Both the position numbers and the translations under genes were made by a program. A stretch of 5,417 bases of DNA, taken from the NCBI GenBank assembly GCA_007117235.1, contig SKGY01000240.1, positions 1 to 5,417 of the forward strand, in the 5' to 3' direction. The notes under the pieces were generated by a model. The model saw only the letters and a list, made by a program, of their open reading frames with translations. It was not told the origin of the DNA and did not search any database. The stretch's first letter is position 1. The number at the start of each line of letters is the position of its first letter. This stretch comes from Balneolaceae bacterium. GTDB taxonomy: Bacteria; Bacteroidota; Rhodothermia; Balneolales; Balneolaceae. This document shows positions 1 to 5,154 of the stretch, one piece after another.

Positions 1-222
1 TACCACATTCAAACCAAAGCCCTCAAGTTCTCTCTGCATTCTTTCGTAATCACTCTCCTCAAAAACAATGCCTGCAGGGGCAGTTATTCCAATTGTATCG
101 CCGGACTTTAATCGCTTTGGTTTTACGAGATTTTTTTGGTCTGAGTGTAATCGTGATTGCGCTGCAAAAGGCAACGATGCAGCACCCAATCCAAATGTTT
201 TTAAAAATTGACCCCTTTTCAT
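1..222 (-). CDS. LD-carboxypeptidase (peptidase family S66), N-terminal part, exported
   Basis: This is the 5' end of a gene that runs off the left edge; 74 codons are visible. After a signal-like N-terminus (MKRGQFLKTFGLGAASLPFA) comes RLKSGDTIGITAPAG at about residues 38-52, then ERMQRELEGFGLNVV. This matches the start of S66 LD-carboxypeptidases, which begin with a 'lkpGDtIgivAPa' strand and a helix ending in 'lGf.v'. Family members cleave the L,D bond that removes the terminal D-Ala from murein tetrapeptides, mostly in peptidoglycan recycling; this one appears exported. The catalytic Ser-Glu-His residues lie outside the window. The signal resembles a Tat signal (RRxFLK), but the second arginine is Gly. 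The ATG overlaps the nadD stop as TAATG, so translation is probably coupled. A GGGGA just upstream may serve as a weak RBS. Family assignment is fairly sure; the exact subtype is not. Confidence 0.8.
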   Translation of the reverse strand, partial: MKRGQFLKTFGLGAASLPFAAQSRLHSDQKNLVKPKRLKSGDTIGITAPAGIVFEESDYERMQRELEGFGLNVV

Positions 223-806
223 TATTCCCCGTTTTGGTACAGATTATTTTGATTGATGTATTCAGCAACACTATCAGTCAGACGATCAGACTGATTTGAT
301 TTGCTTTCCCTGATATAGGTAGAAGATACATCCAGTGGCTTATGTTCCACAAAAATAGTTTTTTCGAGAACGTCTTTGTCAGCACTTTCTTTATCAAATC
401 CCGGCCTTTCAACAGCCAGCAGGGTACATAGATCTAAGATCTCAGCGTATCGATGCCATGTATGAAATGATGAGATGCTGTCCCCTCCCAAACACAAAAA
501 ATAGAGTGTATCGGAATTGTTCTTATGGAGGTGTTCTACTGTTTGAAGTGTATAGGAGGGTTTGGGCAACGACTGCTCTATATCACTGATTATTACATTC
601 TGATTATTTTTGAATGCAATTTCGAGCATCTTCAAACGGTGAGTGTAGTCGGTTTTTTCCCTGTCTGTTTTATGAGGCGGTTCCGGAGTGAGTAGTACAA
701 TCAACTGATCAATCAGCCCGGATTCTAAAAAAGAGTGTGCCGCTTCGATGTGACCAACATGAACCGGGTCAAAAGATCCACCGAATATTCCGACCCGCTT
801 TTTCAA
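222..806 (-). CDS. nadD: Nicotinate-nucleotide adenylyltransferase NadD
   Basis: This cytoplasmic enzyme transfers AMP from ATP to nicotinate mononucleotide, making deamido-NAD in NAD biosynthesis. The 194-residue length is normal for the family. Visible motifs are the nucleotidyltransferase signature GGSFDPVHVGH (residues 9-19), PPHK (43-46), HRLKML (56-61), PSYTL (83-87), LGGDSISSFHTWHRY (107-120 region), AVERPG (131-136) and the C-terminal SSTYIRE (161-167), equivalent to the ISST.IR ATP-binding motif. The start codon is TTG (reverse complement of 804-806). It is chosen because the protein then begins KKRVGIFGGSFDP, exactly where the family begins, and no ATG lies nearby. It starts 2 bases after the bamD stop and overlaps the next gene by one base (TAATG), so it sits inside a compact operon. 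No clear Shine-Dalgarno site is seen; coupling to bamD translation is likely. Confidence 0.95.
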   Translation of the reverse strand: MKKRVGIFGGSFDPVHVGHIEAAHSFLESGLIDQLIVLLTPEPPHKTDREKTDYTHRLKMLEIAFKNNQNVIISDIEQSLPKPSYTLQTVEHLHKNNSDTLYFLCLGGDSISSFHTWHRYAEILDLCTLLAVERPGFDKESADKDVLEKTIFVEHKPLDVSSTYIRESKSNQSDRLTDSVAEYINQNNLYQNGE

Positions 807-808
807 TG

Positions 809-1633
809 TTACCGGCTTGATTGAGAAGCGACAGATTCTCTCTGCTCCACCTCAGTTAAACCTCGTTGAGCACGCTCATACAGTCTCTCCATTTCCGATC
901 TGTGCTCTCCCCTCGGGAATAGCTGCAGGTATGTATAGTAACTTTCAAGAGCCAATTCAAATCGCTCTTTTTGTCTGGCCCTAACACTGTTTTCAGCAAA
1001 AAGAATATATGATTCCATTTGTGATACCAGAGCTAATTGAGCCCAGCTTGTTTCGGGAAAATCATCGATTACAATGTCATAGTAGACAGCAGCCGCATTG
1101 TACCGGCTTGTACGTTTATAGAATTCACCTGCACTATACTGCTTCCTGGCAAGCTTTTCCCGCATTTCAGTGATCAACTCTGATGACTCAGCCACGTACT
1201 CAGAGTCCGGATATCGTGAATTGAAGAGCCTGAAAAGCTCAAGAGCCCGATAAGTGTACTCCTGATCAAGTCTGTAACGCGGACTCAAATTATAATATGA
1301 TTTAGCCCGTTTGAAATCGACCTCTACCCTGCGGGGTGAGTTTGGGTAAAACTGAACAAAGCGATCATACTCGGAAGCGGCAATAAGATAGCGTCTGTTA
1401 TTGAAATAACTCTCAGCAAGATAGTATTGTGCATCCTGGCCGCTGTCAGTTCCACGACCGATGGATACAACCGTTTCAAAAGCGCGGGCAGCATCTGACC
1501 ACTCTTCCTGCTCGTAAAGATTCATAGCCTTTTCAAAAGCAACCTCGATTGAATCGCCGGGACGTATAAGGCTATCACTTTGGCATGATGCAAAAAACAG
1601 AGTAGCAGCTGAGATGAATAGTAAAGTTCGCAT
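809..1633 (-). CDS. bamD: Outer-membrane assembly lipoprotein BamD (TPR protein)
   Basis: The protein has 274 residues from the ATG. It opens with a lipoprotein signal peptide, MRTLLFISAATLFFASC, whose lipobox F-A-S-C puts the lipidated Cys at residue 17; Gln and Ser follow, so outer-membrane sorting is plausible. The rest is a TPR-like helical repeat protein. Diagnostic stretches are AFEKAMNLYEQEEW, AQYYLAESYFNNRRYLIAASEYDRFVQFYPNSP, ELFRLFNSRYPDSEYV and AAAVYYDIVIDDFPET, all matching the BamD/YfiO/ComL pattern. BamD is the periplasmic lipoprotein partner of BamA in beta-barrel insertion. An upstream GTG at 1648 would add five residues (MKFNP) and overlap the preceding gene by 11 bases. The ATG is preferred because it gives a standard signal peptide and a 4-base gap, but the GTG is not excluded. 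Neither start has a clear RBS. The Ser/Arg-rich tail (about the last 15 residues) looks disordered. Confidence 0.88.
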   Translation of the reverse strand: MRTLLFISAATLFFASCQSDSLIRPGDSIEVAFEKAMNLYEQEEWSDAARAFETVVSIGRGTDSGQDAQYYLAESYFNNRRYLIAASEYDRFVQFYPNSPRRVEVDFKRAKSYYNLSPRYRLDQEYTYRALELFRLFNSRYPDSEYVAESSELITEMREKLARKQYSAGEFYKRTSRYNAAAVYYDIVIDDFPETSWAQLALVSQMESYILFAENSVRARQKERFELALESYYTYLQLFPRGEHRSEMERLYERAQRGLTEVEQRESVASQSSR

Positions 1634-1637
1634 TGGG

Positions 1638-2609
1638 TTAAATTTCACGATTTTTTAAGTAGTTAATTAAGTTTGAAATATCTTCTTTATATGAGGAATC
1701 AGCAAATTGTTCTAAAGTCTCTTCTGCCTGGCGATAATAGCTTCTGCTAACCTCTTCTGCTTTTTCTGATACACCGCAATTCTTATAAATTTCGATTACT
1801 TCCTGAACCTGCTCATCATTGAGAGGCAGATGCTTCATGTAATCTTGTAACTTCCTGCGGTTTGATTCACTGCAGCTATCCAACGCACTGATCATCAAAA
1901 ATGTTTTCTTGCCTTCATAAATATCCCCGGCTTTTCTTTTTCCGAATCGATCAGGATCAGCAACAACGTCAAGCCAATCATCCTGAATCTGGAAGGCAAG
2001 GCCAAGTGAAGTACCAATTACATTCAGTCGATTGAGAGTCTCTTCGTCTTGAGTTGCACAGAGCCCGCCCATAACCATTGATGCACTGAGAAGGGCCGCC
2101 GTCTTACCACTGATCATCTTCAGATACTCGTCTAGAGTTACATTATCACGCGTTTCAAAATCCATGTCGAGAGCCTGACCTTCACAAACGGTATTGATGC
2201 CGTCAAGAAAAACTTTAGTGATTCGCTTGTGATCAACGGTTGAAGGCAGATGCTGAAGCTGCAGAAGAGCCTGAACAAACATGCCATCACCGGCAAGAAT
2301 TGCTGTCGCCTCATTCCACTTCATATGAACGGCCGGATTACCTCTTCTGCTTTCGGCCTGATCCATAATGTCGTCATGGATCAGAGTAAAGTTGTGAAGA
2401 AGTTCAACAGCTGTTGCTGCTGGAATAGAATCTTTGGGATCACCACCACAGAGTCCGCAACTCATTAAAACAAGAATTGGCCTAATGCGCTTACCTCCAC
2501 TCTCTATGATATATTTTTTTGGAGCATAAAGAGAGTTCGGCTCGGTAGGAAGTGTAAGTGACTGCAGATTTTTTTCAATGAGAGCCAAGTAAGGCTTAAT
2601 AAACTCCAA
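1638..2609 (-). CDS. Trans-polyprenyl (geranylgeranyl/farnesyl-type) diphosphate synthase
   Basis: This cytosolic, Mg-dependent prenyltransferase condenses isopentenyl diphosphate with allylic diphosphates. Its 323 residues carry every hallmark: GGKRIRP (38-44), the first Asp-rich motif HDDIMD (DDxxD at 79-83) followed by SRRGNPAVH, GQALDMDF (144-151), ISGKTAAL (166-173), the second Asp-rich motif QIQDDWLD (DDxxD at 210-214) and GKKTFLM. Position -5 before the first DDxxD is Phe74 and that motif has no insertion. By the known chain-length rules this favours a short product (C15-C20) over a long quinone side chain; this is inference. The start is TTG at 2609 with GGA seven bases upstream. No ATG or GTG start lies between this codon and the upstream stop. 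It leads the tight run into bamD (4-base gap), nadD and the LD-carboxypeptidase. It may be annotated as ispA, GGPP synthase or octaprenyl synthase elsewhere. Confidence 0.93.
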   Translation of the reverse strand: MEFIKPYLALIEKNLQSLTLPTEPNSLYAPKKYIIESGGKRIRPILVLMSCGLCGGDPKDSIPAATAVELLHNFTLIHDDIMDQAESRRGNPAVHMKWNEATAILAGDGMFVQALLQLQHLPSTVDHKRITKVFLDGINTVCEGQALDMDFETRDNVTLDEYLKMISGKTAALLSASMVMGGLCATQDEETLNRLNVIGTSLGLAFQIQDDWLDVVADPDRFGKRKAGDIYEGKKTFLMISALDSCSESNRRKLQDYMKHLPLNDEQVQEVIEIYKNCGVSEKAEEVSRSYYRQAEETLEQFADSSYKEDISNLINYLKNREI

Positions 2610-2641
2610 AGATATCCAATTGATTCGGGTTTCGGGAAGCC

Positions 2642-2649
2642 CAAATATA
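2642..2649 (-). promoter_or_regulatory. Candidate Bacteroidetes-type -7 promoter box
   Basis: On the minus strand this reads TATATTTG, an exact match to the TAnnTTTG -7 element known for the primary sigma factor of Bacteroides and relatives. It lies in the 79-bp spacer between the sigma-factor gene and the prenyl synthase, 32 bases before the TTG start. That would give a short leader and a promoter for the four-gene operon independent of the sigma gene. No clean TTTG -33 element is visible at the usual distance (the nearest is a TTTC with a spacer of about 21), so support is partial. Confidence 0.35.
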
Positions 2650-2688
2650 CAAAAAGCTCAATTGAAAATAGAAAGCAAGCTTGGGTTT

Positions 2689-3108
2689 TTAAGCTGCCGA
2701 AACAATTCTCATTTTTTGCCGATACATATCACTCAAAATGGCAATAATTCTCGATTTTTTTGTGCGGTTATTAGCTTCAGAAATGCCAAAATAATCAGCA
2801 ACCTGTTTTGACCCCACTCCCGGGTTATCGATGTAGTAGCTGATAAACTCTTGAGAATTTTCATCCAGCTCGTTGATGCAGATTTGCAAAATCTCCATTC
2901 GCTCCTCTTCGATCAACTCTTCAACTTGAAGTGCAGGTTCTGCCATATCATTATCTAAAAGTAACTGATGACGAAACCTTTTTTCACTCACCTTCAGATT
3001 CAGGTAGGCATTTCTTGACGCCTGCATCATATAACCCAATATGGATTTGGGGTCTCTGATCTTGTCGCTCATGATGCGTTCGTGAACGGCCAGATAAGCC
3101 TGGTGCAC
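2689..3108 (-). CDS. Sigma-70 family (ECF-like) RNA polymerase sigma factor, downstream part of an interrupted gene
   Basis: This 139-residue ORF covers the second half of sigma region 2 and all of region 4. SVHQAYLAVHERI (first codons and just upstream) aligns with the region 2.2 helix 'vQeaFlavwe.i'. DPKSILGYMMQASRNAYLNL (19-38) matches the region 2.3-2.4 'p.aWLy.iarN...d..r' segment. EIL to YIDNPGVGSKQVADYFGISEANNRTKKSRIIAIL (about 72-125) is region 4 with its helix-turn-helix. The apparent GTG start at 3108 has no convincing RBS and lies in mid-helix. The frame stays open upstream to a TAG at 3136-3138, and beyond that TAG the same frame encodes the missing sigma N-terminus from ATG 3276. 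The natural gene is therefore 2689-3276 (195 codons plus stop) with one in-frame stop. As a stand-alone product it lacks region 2.1 and may not bind core polymerase normally. It lies 79 bp upstream of the prenyl synthase gene, in the same orientation. Confidence 0.72.
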   Translation of the reverse strand: MHQAYLAVHERIMSDKIRDPKSILGYMMQASRNAYLNLKVSEKRFRHQLLLDNDMAEPALQVEELIEEERMEILQICINELDENSQEFISYYIDNPGVGSKQVADYFGISEANNRTKKSRIIAILSDMYRQKMRIVSAA

Positions 3109-3135
3109 ACTTTCGTAGGCTGATGCTTCATCTGC

Positions 3136-3276
3136 CTACATGGTAACCCTCAGATACTCAATAAGTTTTGGGATTACTTCTTTTAATAGCTCGTTTGCTT
3201 CCCGCGTTCGCTGAAGCTGTAGATGGCTAACTAGTAGAGAGTAGTCAACTCGTCGTGTTCTTTTTATTGCTTCCAT
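3136..3276 (-). CDS. N-terminal fragment (46 residues) of the interrupted sigma factor
   Basis: From ATG 3276 the frame reads MEAIKRTRRVDYSLLVSHLQ, continues through NELLKEVIPKLIEYLRVTM and meets TAG at codon 47. LLKEVIPKLIEYLRVT resembles the first helix of sigma region 2.1 ('ll..lyprl..ylr....'). Directly after the TAG, in the same frame, comes ADEASAYESVHQAYLAVHERI, the expected region 2.2. A strong Shine-Dalgarno lies six bases before the ATG, so this is the genuine gene start, not a random ORF. The basic N-terminus (KRTRR) is typical of small sigma factors. It could instead be a 46-residue upstream peptide whose translation controls reinitiation on the downstream part, but the homology running across the stop makes a broken or recoded single gene more likely. 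Confidence 0.6.
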   Translation of the reverse strand: MEAIKRTRRVDYSLLVSHLQLQRTREANELLKEVIPKLIEYLRVTM

Positions 3277-3454
3277 AATTCACACCTTTAATTACTAATA
3301 GAAGAAATTGCAGCAAATCTTTCTCATGCCAACGTATGATTAATAGACGTAATATTAAAATATTCTAATGTTAGAATTTATCTCAAGTATCCCTTCTTTA
3401 ATGCCGTCTAATCATTATTCTTTGTATTTCCCTGTTATAGTAACGTAAAACAAC
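3277..3454. promoter_or_regulatory. Divergent intergenic region (sigma factor / glycerate kinase)
   Basis: This AT-rich 178-bp spacer lies between two outward-facing genes and must hold promoters for both. The clearest structure is a perfect inverted repeat, ATTCTAA-TG-TTAGAAT, at 3362-3377, a possible regulator-binding site. Next to it are two copies of AATATT (3351-3356 and 3359-3364). Rightward, TATAGT at 3436-3441 and TATTCTTTG at 3416-3424 are only loose promoter resemblances. No ORF, RNA gene or terminator is seen. Confidence 0.4.
3283..3289 (-). promoter_or_regulatory. Strong ribosome binding site of the sigma-factor gene
   Basis: The minus strand reads AAAGGTG, followed by a six-base spacer and ATG. 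It is the best Shine-Dalgarno match at the start of any gene seen here, where most genes lack one. It fixes the start of the interrupted sigma gene at 3276 rather than at the internal GTG 3108. Confidence 0.6.
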
Positions 3455-4753
3455 ATGAGCTCGAGAGCAAAAGAAGTCGATATTTTTAAAAAACTTTTGA
3501 ATGAAGTCAATCCCATCTCATTCATGCCGAACGTTATCAGCTTTGAAAACCAATTTCGAATTTTAACAATCCTTGATGACGAATACAGAATAAAACCTGG
3601 TCAGCAAATTTTTATAATTGGAACCGGGAAAGCCTCATCGAGCATGGCCGTTGCTATGGAAGAAATTCTGGGCGAGCAACTTTCCGGAGGCTGTATAATC
3701 TCTTCCCCTGACCCTCTTCATCGTCCCAAAAAAATAATCCTGAAAGTTGGCTCACACCCTTACCCTGATGCCAGGAGTGAACACGCATCTCAAAACTTGC
3801 TGAAATTTATTGAATCAATTCCTGAAGGATCACTTGTCATAAATCTGATTTCAGGGGGTACTTCTTCACTTTTTTGTCAGCCCAAGACGGGCATCTCAAT
3901 CGATGAACTAAGCCGGGCTCATAGAGTATTGGTTACATCAGGTGCATCAATTGATGAGATCAATACTGTTCGAAAATCACTCTCTCAGGTGAAAGGTGGT
4001 AAACTGCTGAAAAAGCTCAAACACGTTGATCTGATTGATCTGATAATCTCAGATGTTCCTGATGATAATCCCGCAGATATAGGCAGTGGCCCAACTACCA
4101 AACAGGACGTTTCTGTTACTGATGCAGTCAACATTCTGGGAAAATACAATCTGTGGGAAGAGATGCCGTCGTCAATCAAACGTGCTCTCCAATCAGCTGA
4201 TAATGAAGCGATAAAAAATGCCGGCATTGAAACACCCGGTTTTCATCAGACACACATTCTTACATCAGCCAAAATCGTTGCTAAAAGAGCCGCGGAGATG
4301 TTTGAGCAAAATGGTTGCAGTGTGACAATTGATGAGGTTGCCTGGTCGGGCCCGATCGATAACTTTGTGCAGCACATTTGCTCTCAATTAAATAATCAAA
4401 AACCTTCCTTCGTTCACATATTTTATGGCGAGTGTACCATCTCAATTTCCGGTGATGGAAAAGGCGGGAGAAATCAGGAGCTTGCTCTTCGCATGGCAAA
4501 AGAGATATCAGAAGAGAAGAGAGAGGTCGTATTTTTAAGTGCCGGCACGGACGGGATTGATGGCCCCACTGAGGCAGCCGGAGCCGTTGTGGACCAATCA
4601 ACCTGGAGAAATGCAGAGAAGTCCGGTATCGATCCAAATCACTACCTGGCCAACAACGACAGCTATCACTTTTTTGATAAAGCTGGTGGACATATCATCA
4701 CAGGGCCAACCGGCAATAATGTTATGGATATTCAGTTTTTAATTATTGACTGA
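3455..4753 (+). CDS. Glycerate 2-kinase (GckA/TtuD type, DUF4147 + MOFRL)
   Basis: The product phosphorylates D-glycerate with ATP, giving 2-phosphoglycerate and feeding serine, glyoxylate or tartronate degradation into glycolysis. The 432-residue length fits the family. The N-terminal Rossmann-like domain shows IIGTGKASSSMA (54-65, with the family's essential Lys at 59), GSHPYPD (99-105), LISGGTSSL (131-139), NTVRKSLSQVKGGKL (170-184) and ISDVPDDNPADIGSGPT (198-214). The C-terminal MOFRL domain shows GECTISISGDGKGGRNQELAL (325-345), SAGTDGIDGPTEAAGAVVD (362-380) and YLANNDSYHFF...GPTGNNVMDI to the end. All expected motifs are intact. The ATG has no Shine-Dalgarno, only an A-rich leader, as is common in Bacteroidota-like genomes. 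It is monocistronic here, divergent from the sigma gene and followed by a 400-bp gap. Which 2-/3-phosphate it forms is inferred from the family, not visible. Confidence 0.93.
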   Translation: MSSRAKEVDIFKKLLNEVNPISFMPNVISFENQFRILTILDDEYRIKPGQQIFIIGTGKASSSMAVAMEEILGEQLSGGCIISSPDPLHRPKKIILKVGSHPYPDARSEHASQNLLKFIESIPEGSLVINLISGGTSSLFCQPKTGISIDELSRAHRVLVTSGASIDEINTVRKSLSQVKGGKLLKKLKHVDLIDLIISDVPDDNPADIGSGPTTKQDVSVTDAVNILGKYNLWEEMPSSIKRALQSADNEAIKNAGIETPGFHQTHILTSAKIVAKRAAEMFEQNGCSVTIDEVAWSGPIDNFVQHICSQLNNQKPSFVHIFYGECTISISGDGKGGRNQELALRMAKEISEEKREVVFLSAGTDGIDGPTEAAGAVVDQSTWRNAEKSGIDPNHYLANNDSYHFFDKAGGHIITGPTGNNVMDIQFLIID

Positions 4754-4775
4754 TTTCGATTGTAAATAAGGATGT

Positions 4776-4837
4776 GCTCCTCTCCTGTGTAAGGAGGGCG
4801 AGCCCGCCTTCCGAAGCCTCTTACGGAGGACAGGGGT
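4776..4837. repeat. Long imperfect hairpin after the glycerate kinase gene
   Basis: Bases 4776-4797 pair with 4817-4837: a stem of about 20 pairs with one bulge (4793), two mismatches and a few G-U pairs. The loop (4798-4816) contains GCCCGCC and CTTCCGAAG. It begins 22 bases after the kinase stop. No T-run follows on either strand, so it is not a standard intrinsic terminator. The GC-rich composition contrasts with the AT-rich flanks and suggests a dispersed intergenic repeat, or an RNA stem protecting the 3' end of the kinase message. Confidence 0.55.
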
Positions 4838-4912
4838 GGTAGTCATATGGTTTATTAGTTTGAATAACATTCAAATTCTATTTCCTAGTAGATGGCTCTA
4901 GCAACCACCCCT
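4832..4912. repeat. 9-bp inverted repeat AGGGGTGGT / ACCACCCCT bounding a 63-bp AT-rich core
   Basis: AGGGGTGGT at 4832-4840 is perfectly complementary in inverse order to ACCACCCCT at 4904-4912. The left arm overlaps the 3' side of the hairpin at 4776-4837. The two structures may therefore be parts of one repeat unit covering about 4776-4912. The core between the arms has no ORF and no obvious motif. CCACCCCT-type ends paired with AAGGAGG-type hairpins are, from memory, a common form of intergenic repeat in Bacteroidota-like genomes. Confidence 0.45.
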
Positions 4913-4917
4913 AAATT

Positions 4918-5053
4918 AGGCTGTCCAAAAAGGGTTTCATTCTGAATTTATTTCAGAATCTCCTGCCTTGATAAGGTGAGGAGATACCGGATCGGGGTCC
5001 GGTATGACATTTAGGTTATAAATTAACTTTCTTACACCCTTATTGGATAGCCT
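4918..5053. mobile_element. MITE-like element, 136 bp, with 18-bp terminal inverted repeats
   Basis: The left end AGGCTGTCCAAAAAGGGT (4918-4935) and the reverse complement of the right end (5036-5053), AGGCTATCCAATAAGGGT, match at 16 of 18 positions. The interior has two perfect hairpins: ATTCTGAA/TTCAGAAT (4939-4946 and 4952-4959, 5-base loop) and ATACCGGA/TCCGGTAT (4984-4991 and 4998-5005, 6-base loop). Between them TCTCCT (4959-4964) can pair with AGGAGA (4979-4984). There is no coding capacity, so any movement would need a transposase supplied elsewhere. 'GGCTGTCCAAAAA' resembles the ends of several IS families, but no family is assigned. No clear target-site duplication was found, so the exact ends are uncertain. 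Confidence 0.6.
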
Positions 5054-5057
5054 CATT

Positions 5058-5071
5058 TTTTGAATTCAAAA
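5058..5071. repeat. 14-bp perfect palindrome TTTTGAATTCAAAA
   Basis: This palindrome sits just right of the MITE-like element and about 83 bp before the helicase start. It could be an operator, half of a weak bidirectional terminator, or simply chance in AT-rich DNA. Confidence 0.25.
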
Positions 5072-5130
5072 TTTCAATATTAATCATCCTACCCTTCAAA
5101 TATTATTTGTAGTTTTAAGGACTCAAAAAC

Positions 5131-5154
5131 ATGGATGAGAACACAGACATTTAA
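5131..5154 (+). CDS. Possible 7-codon leader ORF before the helicase gene
   Basis: The ORF reads MDENTDI then TAA, whose last base is the first base of the helicase ATG (TAATG). An AAGGA at 5117-5121, nine bases before its ATG, is a reasonable ribosome binding site, whereas the helicase ATG has no good one of its own. The leader could deliver ribosomes to the helicase start by termination-reinitiation. It may also be fortuitous: a 7-codon ORF is too short to judge on its own. Confidence 0.3.
   Translation: MDENTDI

Noticed and set aside
93..299. 68-residue plus-strand ORF over the carboxypeptidase/nadD junction
   Set aside because: Hydrophobic by chance: it is the antisense of the signal-peptide and nadD C-terminal regions, both supported on the minus strand.
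2620..2811. 63-residue plus-strand ORF across the spacer and the end of the sigma gene
   Set aside because: It overlaps the conserved sigma region 4 coding sequence in antisense, has no RBS and no recognisable motif.
3416..3424. TATTCTTTG (and TATTATTTG at 5101-5109) as Bacteroidetes-type -7 boxes
   Set aside because: Each has three rather than two bases between TA and TTTG and no matching -33 element, so both fall short of the consensus.
3985..4227. 80-residue minus-strand ORF opposite the glycerate kinase
   Set aside because: Antisense shadow with no domain; the plus strand carries the conserved kinase motifs NTVRKS and SDVPDDNP here.
4281..4637. 118-residue minus-strand ORF opposite the glycerate kinase
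   Set aside because: It lies wholly antisense to a well-supported gene, has no recognisable domain, and its composition is that of a shadow frame.
4776..4840. Intrinsic terminator for the glycerate kinase
   Set aside because: The stem is long but imperfect and no T-rich run follows it; kept as a repeat/hairpin instead.
4913..5060. Target-site duplication flanking the MITE-like element
   Set aside because: The bases just left (AAATT) and right (CATTT) of the inverted ends do not form a convincing direct repeat.
4754..5153. CRISPR array, tRNA or structured riboswitch in the intergenic stretch
   Set aside because: The repeats are inverted, not regularly spaced direct repeats; no tRNA cloverleaf or known riboswitch core could be recognised by eye.
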